Shown piece by piece: positions 9,653 through 18,131 of a DNA stretch of 64,000 bases. Within the stretch, counting starts at the first letter, position 1; every line of letters begins with the position of its first letter. Origin of the DNA: Ensifer sp. BR816 (GTDB lineage: Bacteria > Pseudomonadota > Alphaproteobacteria > Rhizobiales > Rhizobiaceae); NCBI RefSeq assembly GCF_000378985.1, contig NZ_KB905370.1:434001-498000 (forward strand), given 5' to 3'. The notes under the pieces were generated by a model. The model was not told the DNA's origin. It made no database searches and worked only from the letters and a program-made list of their open reading frames with translations. A program made the translations under genes and the position numbers.

Positions 9653-10456
9653 ATGACCCACGTGATCATAACCGGCGGCTCCAGCGGCATAGGCCTGGCA
9701 CTCGCATCCCTCTATGTCGGCCGCGGCGCCCGGCTGTCTCTCGTTGCGCGCTCGCGTGATCTCCTGGAAGCGGCGGCGCAGACGCTCGTTGTGAAATACG
9801 GTGCCGGAGCCGGCGATATCCATATCGAGACGGCCGATGTCGCGAGCGAGGAGGACATCGGCTCGGCGATCGGGCGCTGCGTCGTGGCGCTGGGCCCCTG
9901 CGACATTCTCGTGACCTCGGCTGGGGTCGTCGAACCGGCGTCGTTCCTCGATGCTTCGAGCGCCGCCTTCCGACGGCAGATGGACACGAATTTTTCCGGC
10001 ACCGTCAACGCGGTGCGCGCCGTCTACCCGGCCATGGTGCGGCGGCGCAGCGGCCATATCGTGATGATTTCCTCGGGTTCCGGGCTTATCGGCATCTACG
10101 GCTACACGGCCTATTGCGCGTCGAAGTTCGCGCTCCGCGGCTTTGCCGAGGCGCTGCGTAGCGAAGCGCGCTGTCACGACGTCGGCGTATCGGTGAGCTT
10201 TCCGCCGGATACGGAAACGCCGCAATTGGAGCGGGAGATCGCCGAGCGCCCGCCGGAGGCAAGCGTGGTGATGGGGGTCGTCCGTCCCTGGACCGCCGAA
10301 GCGGTCGCCAGGAAGATCATCGACGGCGTGGAAAGGAAACGGTTTGAGATCTATTTCGGCCTCACGCTTTTCCTGCTCGGACGCTTCGGCCCGGCCGTCC
10401 GGCCGCTCGTCAACTGGTGGTTCGACCGGGCAATCGCGCGCAGTCGTGGACGGTAA
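9653..10456 (+). CDS. rkpH: Short-chain dehydrogenase RkpH (3-ketosphinganine reductase-like)
   Basis: A 267-residue classical SDR. The NAD(P)-binding motif TGGSSGIG is at residues 7-14 and the catalytic pair Tyr154/Lys158 lies in YCASK, preceded by the ISSGSG serine region, so the active site is complete. The sequence resembles 3-ketodihydrosphingosine reductases, including the TETP-type segment after the active site and a hydrophobic, basic C-terminal tail (about 225-265) that may associate with membrane. It lies 46 bases after rkpG with a GGCAGG ribosome site. Its natural role would be to reduce the 3-keto group left by RkpG. Other SDR substrates are possible. Confidence 0.9.
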   Translation: MTHVIITGGSSGIGLALASLYVGRGARLSLVARSRDLLEAAAQTLVVKYGAGAGDIHIETADVASEEDIGSAIGRCVVALGPCDILVTSAGVVEPASFLDASSAAFRRQMDTNFSGTVNAVRAVYPAMVRRRSGHIVMISSGSGLIGIYGYTAYCASKFALRGFAEALRSEARCHDVGVSVSFPPDTETPQLEREIAERPPEASVVMGVVRPWTAEAVARKIIDGVERKRFEIYFGLTLFLLGRFGPAVRPLVNWWFDRAIARSRGR

Positions 10457-10567
10457 ACTTGAGGTTCGCAGCGGCGCTTGTGCCCGCCGTCGTTAGCCTT
10501 TAAGTGTCGGCCGAAAGCCCTGCTGCCGAGGCGGCGCCGGCGCGGAAAATGGCTCGAAGGTATCGGA

Positions 10568-12163
10568 TTGGCGCGACTTCCCTTTGAATTGCACGACTAT
10601 CCGGTGGCATTGACGCTCGGCTGCTATCTGCTGTCCTGCGGGGTGATCTTCTTCACCGATCGGTTCGCCTTGCCGGCACGCGAGCGCAGGAAGAACGCTC
10701 CCCCCTACGGACGCAATCAGGACGTCATCGACGCTCTCGCCCGGCTGCCCGTGATTGCACTCGTCTTCGCCGGATTCTTCGCGATTTCCTGGCGGCCGCT
10801 CTACGCAGCTGCCGGTGTCATGAGCTTCTTCATCATCTTCACCGGCATCTCCCGCGCAAAGTTCAAGTTCATCCGCGAGCCGCTGGTTTTCTCGGACATC
10901 GCCCTCGTCGCCGACGTCTTCAAGTACAAGAGCATTTTCTATGCGACCTCGCTGAACATCCTGTTCTGGATCGTCGCCTTCCTCTACGTCTTCGGGGTTT
11001 CCGGGCTCTATATGTATTTCGAGCCGAGCGTCCTGCCGGCACGCGACAAGCTGTTCTGGGTTTTGGTGATGATCGCGGTCGCCGCCGGACCCTGGCTCCT
11101 GCTGTTCTACGGACCGGTCAACCGCCCGACGGCGGCTCTCGTGCAGCGGCTCGTGGGCAAGAAGGTCAACGTCAAAATGAGCACGGTGCGCTTCGGCACC
11201 TTCGGCTCGGTCGTCTTCCACTTCATCATCTGGCTGGGGGTCAAGCGCGAGAAGATCGTTGCCGAACTCTCCGAACGCCTGCGCGCCGCGGTCCAGGAGC
11301 TCATCGGCCATGAGGAGGCGCCGCTCATCGTCGTCTGGCAATCGGAATCCTTCATCGACATGCGCCACTTCGGCGTGGACACGATCAAGCTGCCGGCGAT
11401 CGACAGGCTGCGTCAGCAGGCGGCGCAGTGGGGGCGGTTGAGCAACGTTTTCGAAGGCGGCTATACGCTACGCACCGAATTCGCGGTCCTGAGCGGCCTT
11501 GTGCCGGACGACATCCACGTCGATGCGAGCTATCCCTATCTTCGCGCCGCCCACTATGCCGATGTCGTCTGGCCGGGAAAGTTGAAGCGCGCCGGCTGGC
11601 GCACCCATTTCATTCATCCCTATGACCGGACGTTCTTCCTGCGGCACAAGGCAATGCCGGTACTCGGTTTCGAAACGCTGACCATGCTCGACGCCTTCGA
11701 TCATGATCCCTCTCAAGACGGTCTCTACGTCTCGGATGCCGCCCTGACCGCGAGAGTTCTGGAGGAGGCGCAAAAGCTTCCCGAGGACGAAAGCGGTTTC
11801 TTCTTCGTCGCTTCGATGGCCAATCACGGCCCTTGGGAGCCCGGTCGCGTCGGAACGCTCACCAATCCGGTCGATATCTACCTGGCGATCCTTCAGCAAT
11901 CGGATATCGCTCTGAGGAAGCTTGTCGATGGTCTCAACAGGCTGGATCGCCCGGTATGGCTCGTCTTCTACGGCGATCACGCACCGCTTCTCAAATCCTT
12001 TGCCGATCCCTTCCCCGATCCGCGCACGGACTATTTCATCGTCCCGCTGGCCAAGGCTCGCCCAGCAAATCACCGTCCCCGAACGTCGCAGGACGAGGAC
12101 CCGTGGAACCTCCTGCGCGCGCTGCTCAAGCACGCCAATGTGCAAAAGGACACGCTGCAATAG
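10568..12163 (+). CDS. rkpI: Membrane sulfatase-fold transferase RkpI (LtaS/OpgB-like)
   Basis: A protein of about 531 residues with four or five N-terminal membrane segments (roughly residues 10-190) and a C-terminal alkaline-phosphatase/sulfatase-fold domain. In the domain the metal ligand Glu260 (QSESF), the presumed nucleophile Thr300 (GGYTLRTEF), the MANHGPW His and Asp470/His471 (YGDHAPLL) correspond to the catalytic set of lipoteichoic acid synthases, which move phosphoglycerol from phosphatidylglycerol. The exact donor and acceptor here are unknown. I chose the TTG at 10568 because GAAGG lies 7 bases upstream and the protein then starts near the first membrane segment; a TTG at 10478 would add 30 very basic residues. 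It belongs to the rkpAGHIJ operon. Confidence 0.85.
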   Translation: MARLPFELHDYPVALTLGCYLLSCGVIFFTDRFALPARERRKNAPPYGRNQDVIDALARLPVIALVFAGFFAISWRPLYAAAGVMSFFIIFTGISRAKFKFIREPLVFSDIALVADVFKYKSIFYATSLNILFWIVAFLYVFGVSGLYMYFEPSVLPARDKLFWVLVMIAVAAGPWLLLFYGPVNRPTAALVQRLVGKKVNVKMSTVRFGTFGSVVFHFIIWLGVKREKIVAELSERLRAAVQELIGHEEAPLIVVWQSESFIDMRHFGVDTIKLPAIDRLRQQAAQWGRLSNVFEGGYTLRTEFAVLSGLVPDDIHVDASYPYLRAAHYADVVWPGKLKRAGWRTHFIHPYDRTFFLRHKAMPVLGFETLTMLDAFDHDPSQDGLYVSDAALTARVLEEAQKLPEDESGFFFVASMANHGPWEPGRVGTLTNPVDIYLAILQQSDIALRKLVDGLNRLDRPVWLVFYGDHAPLLKSFADPFPDPRTDYFIVPLAKARPANHRPRTSQDEDPWNLLRALLKHANVQKDTLQ

Positions 12164-12189
12164 CAGTGGCCCTGGGAAAACACGCAGCG

Positions 12190-13521
12190 ATGACGGCAGG
12201 CATCACCACCAAGCAGCAGCCCCGGCGAACATTCCTGTTCCTGCAAGGCCCTTCGTCGCCGATCTTCGCCAAGATCGCCGCGCGGCTCGAGGCATTCGGC
12301 CATACCTGCCTGCGGATCAACCTCAATGCCGGCGACCAGATTTTCTGGCGGCGCGGCGGCGCGCACAATTATCGCGGCTCGATCGCCGATTGGGCCGCCT
12401 ATGTCGAGGCATTCATCGGCCGCCATGCCGTCAGCGATCTCGTCCTCCTCGGCGAGGAACGCCCTTACCACCAGATGGCTATCGCCGCCGCGCGTCGGCG
12501 CGGGGTGGAGGTCTTCGTCGTCGAGATGGGCTATCTCAGGCCCGACTGGCTGACGCTCGAGCGCGGCGGCATGTCGTCCAACTCGCATTTTCCCGCCGAC
12601 CCGGAGCAGATCCTGCGGGCAGCGGCCGGACTGCCGGAACCGGACTGGCGGCGGCGGTATACGCAGACCTTCTTTGCCGAGGCTGCCTTCGACCTCCTCT
12701 ACAATCTGCCGAACGTCTTCTTCTCGTTTCTTTTCCCGGCTTATCGCCGGCACGCGATCTTTCATCCGCTGGCGGAATATGCCGGCTGGATGAGGCGGCT
12801 GGCTGCAGCCGAGCGCCGGCGAAGCACTGCAGACCGGCTGATCGGCTCGCTTATGTCCGCAAGCACACCCTATTTCGTCTACCCGCTGCAGCTCGAGACC
12901 GATTTCCAATTGCGGGCACACTCTCCCTTCAACAGCCAGAAAGAGGCAATTGCGGACATTCTGGCCTCATTCAGACGCCATGCGCCAGTCGCCAGCAAGC
13001 TCGCCATCAAGGTGCATCCGCTCGACAACGGCCTGATCCCGTGGCGCAGGATCATCGCCGGCCAGGCGGCGGCACTCGGGATCAGCGACCGCGTCGTCTA
13101 TCTCGACGGCGGAAACCTGGATCTGCTGACGGAGAAAAGCGCCGGCATGGTAACGGTGAACTCGACCGCCGGCTTACACGCCTTGAAACAGGGCAGACCG
13201 GTAAAAGTTCTCGGCAGGGCCGTTTTCGATATCGCGGGCCTGACGGACCAGCAGCCGCTTAATGGCTTCTGGACGGCGCCACGGTCGCCGGATCCGGAGC
13301 TGGGCAAAGCGATGCTGCGATTGATGGCGGCGTCGATCCAGGTTCGCGGCAATTTCTATTCAACCGCCGGGACCGACGCCGGCGCCGAGGCCATCGCCGA
13401 GCGGCTGCACCGCAACACCGTCAACGAACCGGGTGCCTTCGTCGATCCTCCGCCGCGGCAAAAGCCGCAAAAGAGAGCAATACCTTCCGATCAGGCAACG
13501 CCGGCACGCAGGAGGTCGTGA
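12190..13521 (+). CDS. rkpJ: KpsS-type capsule Kdo transferase RkpJ
   Basis: A 443-residue cytoplasmic protein matching the KpsS/LipB capsule family along its length: LQGPSSPIF near the start, NLNAGDQIFWR, GEERPYHQ, the signature EMGYLRPDWLTLERGG and the C-terminal VNSTAGLHAL followed by a DIAGL segment. KpsS puts the first beta-Kdo on the lipid acceptor of group 2 capsules, so this enzyme probably starts the Kdo linker on the capsule anchor. The ATG at 12190 lies 26 bases after rkpI; a GTG at 12166 is an alternative. The 3' end overlaps the convergent kpsF gene by 31 bases. Confidence 0.88.
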   Translation: MTAGITTKQQPRRTFLFLQGPSSPIFAKIAARLEAFGHTCLRINLNAGDQIFWRRGGAHNYRGSIADWAAYVEAFIGRHAVSDLVLLGEERPYHQMAIAAARRRGVEVFVVEMGYLRPDWLTLERGGMSSNSHFPADPEQILRAAAGLPEPDWRRRYTQTFFAEAAFDLLYNLPNVFFSFLFPAYRRHAIFHPLAEYAGWMRRLAAAERRRSTADRLIGSLMSASTPYFVYPLQLETDFQLRAHSPFNSQKEAIADILASFRRHAPVASKLAIKVHPLDNGLIPWRRIIAGQAAALGISDRVVYLDGGNLDLLTEKSAGMVTVNSTAGLHALKQGRPVKVLGRAVFDIAGLTDQQPLNGFWTAPRSPDPELGKAMLRLMAASIQVRGNFYSTAGTDAGAEAIAERLHRNTVNEPGAFVDPPPRQKPQKRAIPSDQATPARRRS

Positions 13522-14507
13522 ATATGCAGGATGCCTTCCGGCTTTCCCGTCTCGCCGACGAGGAAAAGTACGGTGACCTTTTGCTCCTGCATGAATTCCA
13601 TGGCCGCGCTCGCCAGCACGTCCGCCTGCACCACCTTCGGATGATGTGACATGACCTCCTCGACCGGCTGGCCGAGCAGGTCGCCGGTCATGTGCCGGCG
13701 CAGGTCGCCATCGGTGATCACGCCGACAAGCACGCCGCCCTCGTCGACAATGCCGACAACGCCGAAGCCTTTTGCCGACATCTCAATGACGGCTTCGCTC
13801 ATCGGCCGGCCGACCGCGAGCAACGGCATCTGGTCCGCCACATGCGCCAGCTCGTGGACCAGCCGTAGCTGCGCACCCAGCTTGCCGCCGGGGTGGAAGG
13901 TCTTGAAGTCCTCGGCCGAAAAGCCGCGCCGTTCCAGGAGTGCGATCGCCAGCGCGTCGCCGACGGCGAGCTGCAGCATGGCCGAGGTCGTCGGCGCCAA
14001 GCCGTGCGGACAGGCCTCCGGGACCTTTGGAAGCACCAGGGCGATCTCGGAATTGCGCGCCAGGATGCTGTCGCGGTTCGACGAGATCGACACGATCGGC
14101 ACCTTGAAGCGCTTGGCATAGGTGAGCATGTTGGCGAGTTCGGCCGTCTCGCCCGACCAGGACAACAGGATGAGCACGTCATCGGAGGTGACCATGCCAA
14201 GATCGCCGTGGCTCGCCTCGGTCGGGTGGACGAAATAGGCCGAGGTGCCGGTGGAGGCGAGCGTCGCGGCGATCTTGCGACCGATATGCCCGCTCTTGCC
14301 GACGCCGGAGACGACGACGCGGCCATGCCCGTCACCGACCAGTTCGACCGCTTCGACGAGGCTGCGCGCAAAGCTTTCGTCCGTCGCCAGGTGGTCCGCG
14401 AGAGCCTTGATGCCGTCCTCCGCCGTCGTCAGCGTCCGGCCGATCGAATCCAGAATGGCGCTCGGAGAATGTCCATCCGCCTTCACATGCCGCAAGCCCA
14501 TCATCAA
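13491..14507 (-). CDS. kpsF: Arabinose-5-phosphate isomerase KpsF
   Basis: A 338-residue protein with an N-terminal SIS domain (about 40-175, with SGVGKSGHIG and the HPTEASHGDLG segment) followed by two CBS domains (about 210-270 and 280-335), the standard KpsF/KdsD/GutQ layout. It converts ribulose-5-phosphate to arabinose-5-phosphate, the precursor of Kdo. Next to a KpsS-type Kdo transferase it probably raises the Kdo supply for the K-antigen; a separate housekeeping copy is usual in this group. Three adjacent Met codons (14507, 14504, 14501) could start it. It runs convergent to rkpJ with a 31-base overlap of coding ends. S. fredii literature calls this neighbour kpsF3. Confidence 0.92.
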   Translation of the reverse strand: MMMGLRHVKADGHSPSAILDSIGRTLTTAEDGIKALADHLATDESFARSLVEAVELVGDGHGRVVVSGVGKSGHIGRKIAATLASTGTSAYFVHPTEASHGDLGMVTSDDVLILLSWSGETAELANMLTYAKRFKVPIVSISSNRDSILARNSEIALVLPKVPEACPHGLAPTTSAMLQLAVGDALAIALLERRGFSAEDFKTFHPGGKLGAQLRLVHELAHVADQMPLLAVGRPMSEAVIEMSAKGFGVVGIVDEGGVLVGVITDGDLRRHMTGDLLGQPVEEVMSHHPKVVQADVLASAAMEFMQEQKVTVLFLVGETGKPEGILHIHDLLRAGVA

Positions 14508-14782
14508 ATCCCAGCTTCAGATACGATATAAGCGCAAACCGCCGTCTCAGCTGCCCGCGCGTAGAACATAGAAGCCAGATAGGCGCTTTTTTTCCGCAAA
14601 CCAAGCCTTTCGCGGCCACGTTTCGGTCAAACGAGCCGATTTTCGCAGCATTCGCGTCAGCGTATTTGATTTTCCACAGTGGTGGCGGCCGGGAGCACGC
14701 GCCGACAATGCCGGAGCGCGAACGACTATCAAGAACGGGCGTGACATCCGGCGATCTTGGCCGGCGGCGGGGGCGCAGGAAA

Positions 14783-14989
14783 TCACGCCGCCGCGCCGAT
14801 GTCGTGTTGGGGCGCGCCCCTGCCGGCCAGCAGGTGGCGTATGGCCGCACGCGCCTCGTCGGCGGAACCGAAACGCTGCGCGTCGAGATCCCAGACATGA
14901 TACTTGACGGCCAGAAACTTCAACCGGTCCCGGTCCGGGACGACGACGCCGACGGCTTCTCCGCCATATTCGATAACTTGCTTGCTCAT
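14783..14989 (-). CDS. Small conserved-looking hypothetical protein (68 aa)
   Basis: This 68-residue frame starts at an ATG at 14989 with GGAGG about 9 bases upstream, so it is very likely translated. The protein is soluble, of mixed charge, with a YGGEAVGVVVPDRDRLKF segment and no membrane part or cysteine. I do not recognise a family with a known function. It is transcribed toward kpsF, 275 bases away, in a region with no other gene, so it may be monocistronic. Confidence 0.6.
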   Translation of the reverse strand: MSKQVIEYGGEAVGVVVPDRDRLKFLAVKYHVWDLDAQRFGSADEARAAIRHLLAGRGAPQHDIGAAA

Positions 14990-15066
14990 GCGAATAACGC
15001 TCCTCCACGCCTGAGGCGCGGATCCTTCAATTCTCGGCAAAAGGTAAATTCGGTAAGTTCAGACGG

Positions 15067-15162
15067 TCACATTCGGCAAAGTTTGCGAATGCGACCTTTC
15101 ACCGTTGCACGACAAAGGGAACGAGAGCCGCAGAAGGCGGCGGTCGAGACGATTCTGGACAT
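15067..15162 (-). CDS. Possible small ORF (31 aa, basic)
   Basis: An ATG at 15162 is preceded by a strong ribosome site (AAGGAGAG, about 5 bases away) and opens a 31-codon frame ending at a TGA at 15067-15069. The peptide is Arg/Cys-rich in its second half (CRATVKGRIRKLCRM). It ends 77 bases before the start of the 68-residue gene on the same strand, so it could be a leader peptide or a small protein. The strength of the ribosome site is the only real support. Confidence 0.3.
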   Translation of the reverse strand: MSRIVSTAAFCGSRSLCRATVKGRIRKLCRM

Positions 15163-15243
15163 GTCACTCTCCTTCGGCTGAGCGCGGCACGATGCGCCGC
15201 GGCGGTTCATGAACAATGTGAAGCGGATTCGGTCCGCGTCACG

Positions 15244-15275
15244 GTTTGCAAACTAGAATAATCTACCAATTTGGT
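15244..15275. promoter_or_regulatory. Two short palindromes, candidate operator
   Basis: GTTTGCAAAC (15244-15253) is a perfect 10-bp palindrome and ACCAATTTGGT (15265-15275) a perfect 11-base one with a central T. They lie in an A/T-rich stretch upstream of the small minus-strand ORFs at 15162 and 14989, where a promoter would be expected. The regulator is unknown. The rest of the 14990-15495 gap shows only the possible sORF and the secDF terminator. Confidence 0.35.
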
Positions 15276-15435
15276 CAATAACAAAAACGAGAAAGAGAAA
15301 AATGATTCCTCGCGCCTCGTTCCTGCCTGCCTCGCAGACAATTCCGTTACCCGTCCCTGCAGGGGCATTCCCTATCTAGGTAGCGCCGAATCGACCTGCA
15401 AGCGACGATTCGCATAAAGGCAGGACTTTCGGACG

Positions 15436-15465
15436 AAAAAGGGGCAGCCCGTTGAGGCTGCCCCT
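15436..15465 (-). terminator. Rho-independent terminator of secDF
   Basis: A GGGGCAGCC/GGCTGCCCC hairpin (15441-15449 and 15456-15464, loop CGTTGA), extended by one A-T pair, is followed on the minus strand by a run of five T (complement of 15436-15440). It lies about 30 bases after the secDF stop. Confidence 0.9.
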
Positions 15466-15495
15466 GACTTGGTCGGCACATTAGCTTGGAGGTCG

Positions 15496-18030
15496 TCAGG
15501 CCGCCGGCGTGCCTGTCTGCTGCGCACCCGAGCGGCCGGCTTCGCGATCCTTCCACCAGCGGCTGAGAAACAGCAGGATCGGTCCACCGATATAGATCGA
15601 CGAGGTCGTCGCGACGATGACGCCGAAGATCATCGGCCAGGCGAAGCTTCGCACCGCCTCGCCGCCCCAGATCGCCATCGGCACCAGCGAAAGCGCGGTC
15701 GCCATCGAGGTAAAGATGCATCGCGCGATCACCTGGTTGATGCTCATGTCGATGAGATCGGAAAACGGCATCGACTTGTACTTGCGCAGGTTCTCGCGCA
15801 TGCGGTCGTAGACGACGACCTTGTCGTTCACCGAGTAGCCGATCATCGTCAGCAAGGCGGCGATCGCCGTCAGGTTGAAGTCGATCCCCATCAGCGCGAA
15901 GAAGCCGACCGTCTTGGTGATATCGAGCAGCAACACCGCGATCGCGCCGACGGCGAAGTGCCATTCGAAGCGGAACCAGATGTAGAGCAGGATCGCCACC
16001 ATGGCGAGGCCAACCGCGAGGAAGCCCGAACGCGCGAGCTCGCCGCTGACAGTCGGACCGACGACCTCGGTCCGCTCCATCGTCGAATCCGGAATCGCTT
16101 TGGTTACCGCATCCTTTATCTTGTTCAGCGCAATGGTCTGCTCCTGTTCACCACCCGGCTGACGCTGGACGCGGATCAGCACCGATTGGCCGCCGCCGAA
16201 GTCCTGCAGCGCCACCTCGCCGAGATTGAGTTCTTCGAGGCTGTGGCGCAGCGTCGGCAGGTCGATCTTGTCCTTGGACACCGCCTCGACCTGGATGCCG
16301 CCGATGAAGTCGATGCCGTAGTTGAGGCCCGGCGTGAAGAACAGGATGACCGAACTGATCGACAGGAAGGCCGAGAAGCCGATCGCCTGGTAGCGGCGCT
16401 TCATGAAGGAGAAGGTCGGCAGGTGCGGAACGCGTCCGAAGAGCGACGGGATTTCCAGCTTCTTCATCTTGCGGCGGACGACCACCTCGCGCATCAGCAG
16501 GCGCACGACGGTGACCGAGGTGAACATCGAGATGATGATGCCGAGCATCATGGTGACCGCGAAGCCGCGGACCGGGCCGCTGCCGAGCCAGAACAGGAGC
16601 ACCGTACCGGCAAGCGTCGTGACGTTGGAATCGAGGATCGTCGCATAGGCCTTGTTGAAGCCGACATCGAGCGCCTTCATCGCACCGGCGCCCGCTTCCG
16701 TCTCTTCACGGATACGCGCGTTGATGAGGATGTTGGCGTCGACCGCCATGCCGATGCCGAGAATGATACCGGCAATGCCCGGCAGGGTCAGCGTCGATCC
16801 GATCAGGCCGAGAACGCCAATCGTCAGAATGGTGTGGAGCACCAGGCCGACATTGGCGATCATGCCCCAGGCGCCATAGAGGACGATCATCAGCGTGACG
16901 ACAAGGCCGAAACCGGCAAGACCGGTATAGAGGCCCATGCGGATTGAATCGCTGCCGAGGTTCGGCCCAACCGAGCGCTCCTCGATGATGGTGAGCGGCG
17001 CCGGCAGCGCACCGGAGCGCAGTAGGGCAGAGAGGACCGTTGCTTCCTCGACGGTGAAGTTGCCGCTGATCTGGCCGCGGCCGCCGAGAATCGGCTCGTT
17101 GATGACGGGGGCGGTCAAGACCTTGCCGTCGAGGACGATGGCAAAGGGACGGCCGACATTTTCGCGGGTGATGTCGGCGAACTGGCGGGCGCCGAGCGAG
17201 TCGAAAGCGAAATCCACCACCGGCTGGTTGGTGCGCTGGTCGAAGCCGACCTTGGCATCCTCGAGCCGTTCGCCGGAAATGGCGACGCGGCTTTCGACCG
17301 GATATTTGTTGCCGTCATCGGCACCCGGCAGGATATCGACGCCGCGCGGGGCCGGCTGCGTGATGTCCACCGTCTGGTCGAGCATGTGGAAGCTCATTTG
17401 CGCCGTCGAGCCGAGGAGTTCGCGGAGCCGCGTCGGATCCTGGAGGCCCGGCAGCTGGACAAGAATGCGGTTCGAACCGATGCGCTGGATCAGCGGCTCG
17501 GCAACGCCGACCTGGTCGACGCGGTTGCGGATGATTTCAAGGCTCTGCTCGACCGCCTTGGTCATACGGTCGGCAAGGCCCGCCTCTGTCATGGCGAGCG
17601 TGATCACGTCGCCGTTCGTCGTCACGTCGAGCTCGGGCGCGGAGGCGCCGAATCCGACCGTGCTGACGGGCGTTGCCAATTCCTGCAGTTTCGGCTGGAC
17701 CTTCTCGCGATCGGCAGCGTCGGGGACGTTGACCGTGACGCTGTTGCCGCTGATGCGTGCGGAGGAGGCGGAGACGCGCTCGCCGCGCAGCACACGACGG
17801 GTGTCGTCGAGAAGCGAGTTGAGGCGGGCCTTCTGCAGCCCTGCCCCGTCAACTTCGAGCACGAGGTGCGAACCGCCCCGGAGGTCGAGGCCGAGGGTGA
17901 CCGGCTTGAAGGGAAGTATCGAAGCGAATTGCTCCCGCAGGGCCGGGGTCAGAATGCTCGGCATCGCCGCGAGGCATCCGAAGATAATGATCGCGACATA
18001 GGCGAGTATCGCCCATCTGGATGTACGCAT
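15496..18030 (-). CDS. secDF: Fused protein translocase subunit SecDF
   Basis: An 844-residue fusion of SecD and SecF, the proton-driven accessory part of the Sec machinery that pulls exported proteins through the inner membrane. The SecD half starts with a membrane segment and the LGLDLRGGSHL motif, followed by the large periplasmic P1 region (about 50-370) and five membrane segments with GIGMAVDANILI. The SecF half begins near residue 540 and has YGIDFIGGI and its own five-segment block with YSVNDKVVVYDR. Total predicted segments are about 12. The frame is intact and ends at a clear terminator. Alphaproteobacteria often have separate yajC-secD-secF as well; yajC is not next to this copy. 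Confidence 0.95.
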   Translation of the reverse strand: MRTSRWAILAYVAIIIFGCLAAMPSILTPALREQFASILPFKPVTLGLDLRGGSHLVLEVDGAGLQKARLNSLLDDTRRVLRGERVSASSARISGNSVTVNVPDAADREKVQPKLQELATPVSTVGFGASAPELDVTTNGDVITLAMTEAGLADRMTKAVEQSLEIIRNRVDQVGVAEPLIQRIGSNRILVQLPGLQDPTRLRELLGSTAQMSFHMLDQTVDITQPAPRGVDILPGADDGNKYPVESRVAISGERLEDAKVGFDQRTNQPVVDFAFDSLGARQFADITRENVGRPFAIVLDGKVLTAPVINEPILGGRGQISGNFTVEEATVLSALLRSGALPAPLTIIEERSVGPNLGSDSIRMGLYTGLAGFGLVVTLMIVLYGAWGMIANVGLVLHTILTIGVLGLIGSTLTLPGIAGIILGIGMAVDANILINARIREETEAGAGAMKALDVGFNKAYATILDSNVTTLAGTVLLFWLGSGPVRGFAVTMMLGIIISMFTSVTVVRLLMREVVVRRKMKKLEIPSLFGRVPHLPTFSFMKRRYQAIGFSAFLSISSVILFFTPGLNYGIDFIGGIQVEAVSKDKIDLPTLRHSLEELNLGEVALQDFGGGQSVLIRVQRQPGGEQEQTIALNKIKDAVTKAIPDSTMERTEVVGPTVSGELARSGFLAVGLAMVAILLYIWFRFEWHFAVGAIAVLLLDITKTVGFFALMGIDFNLTAIAALLTMIGYSVNDKVVVYDRMRENLRKYKSMPFSDLIDMSINQVIARCIFTSMATALSLVPMAIWGGEAVRSFAWPMIFGVIVATTSSIYIGGPILLFLSRWWKDREAGRSGAQQTGTPAA

Positions 18031-18131
18031 GTGGAAATTCCAAAAACGCCTGAACGTGCTGTTCTTGCACCGCTCGGGCCAGGTTTCATCGAGGCAGAAG
18101 CGAAGGCTCCGCCGAATTCTCAGCCGCTACG

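Noticed and set aside
10478-10567. Longer RkpI from TTG 10478
   Set aside because: Adds 30 very basic residues without a convincing ribosome site; TTG 10568 has GAAGG at good distance.
15469-16947. 492-codon plus-strand ORF opposite secDF
   Set aside because: Antisense shadow; SecDF motifs are complete on the minus strand and a terminator fits that strand.
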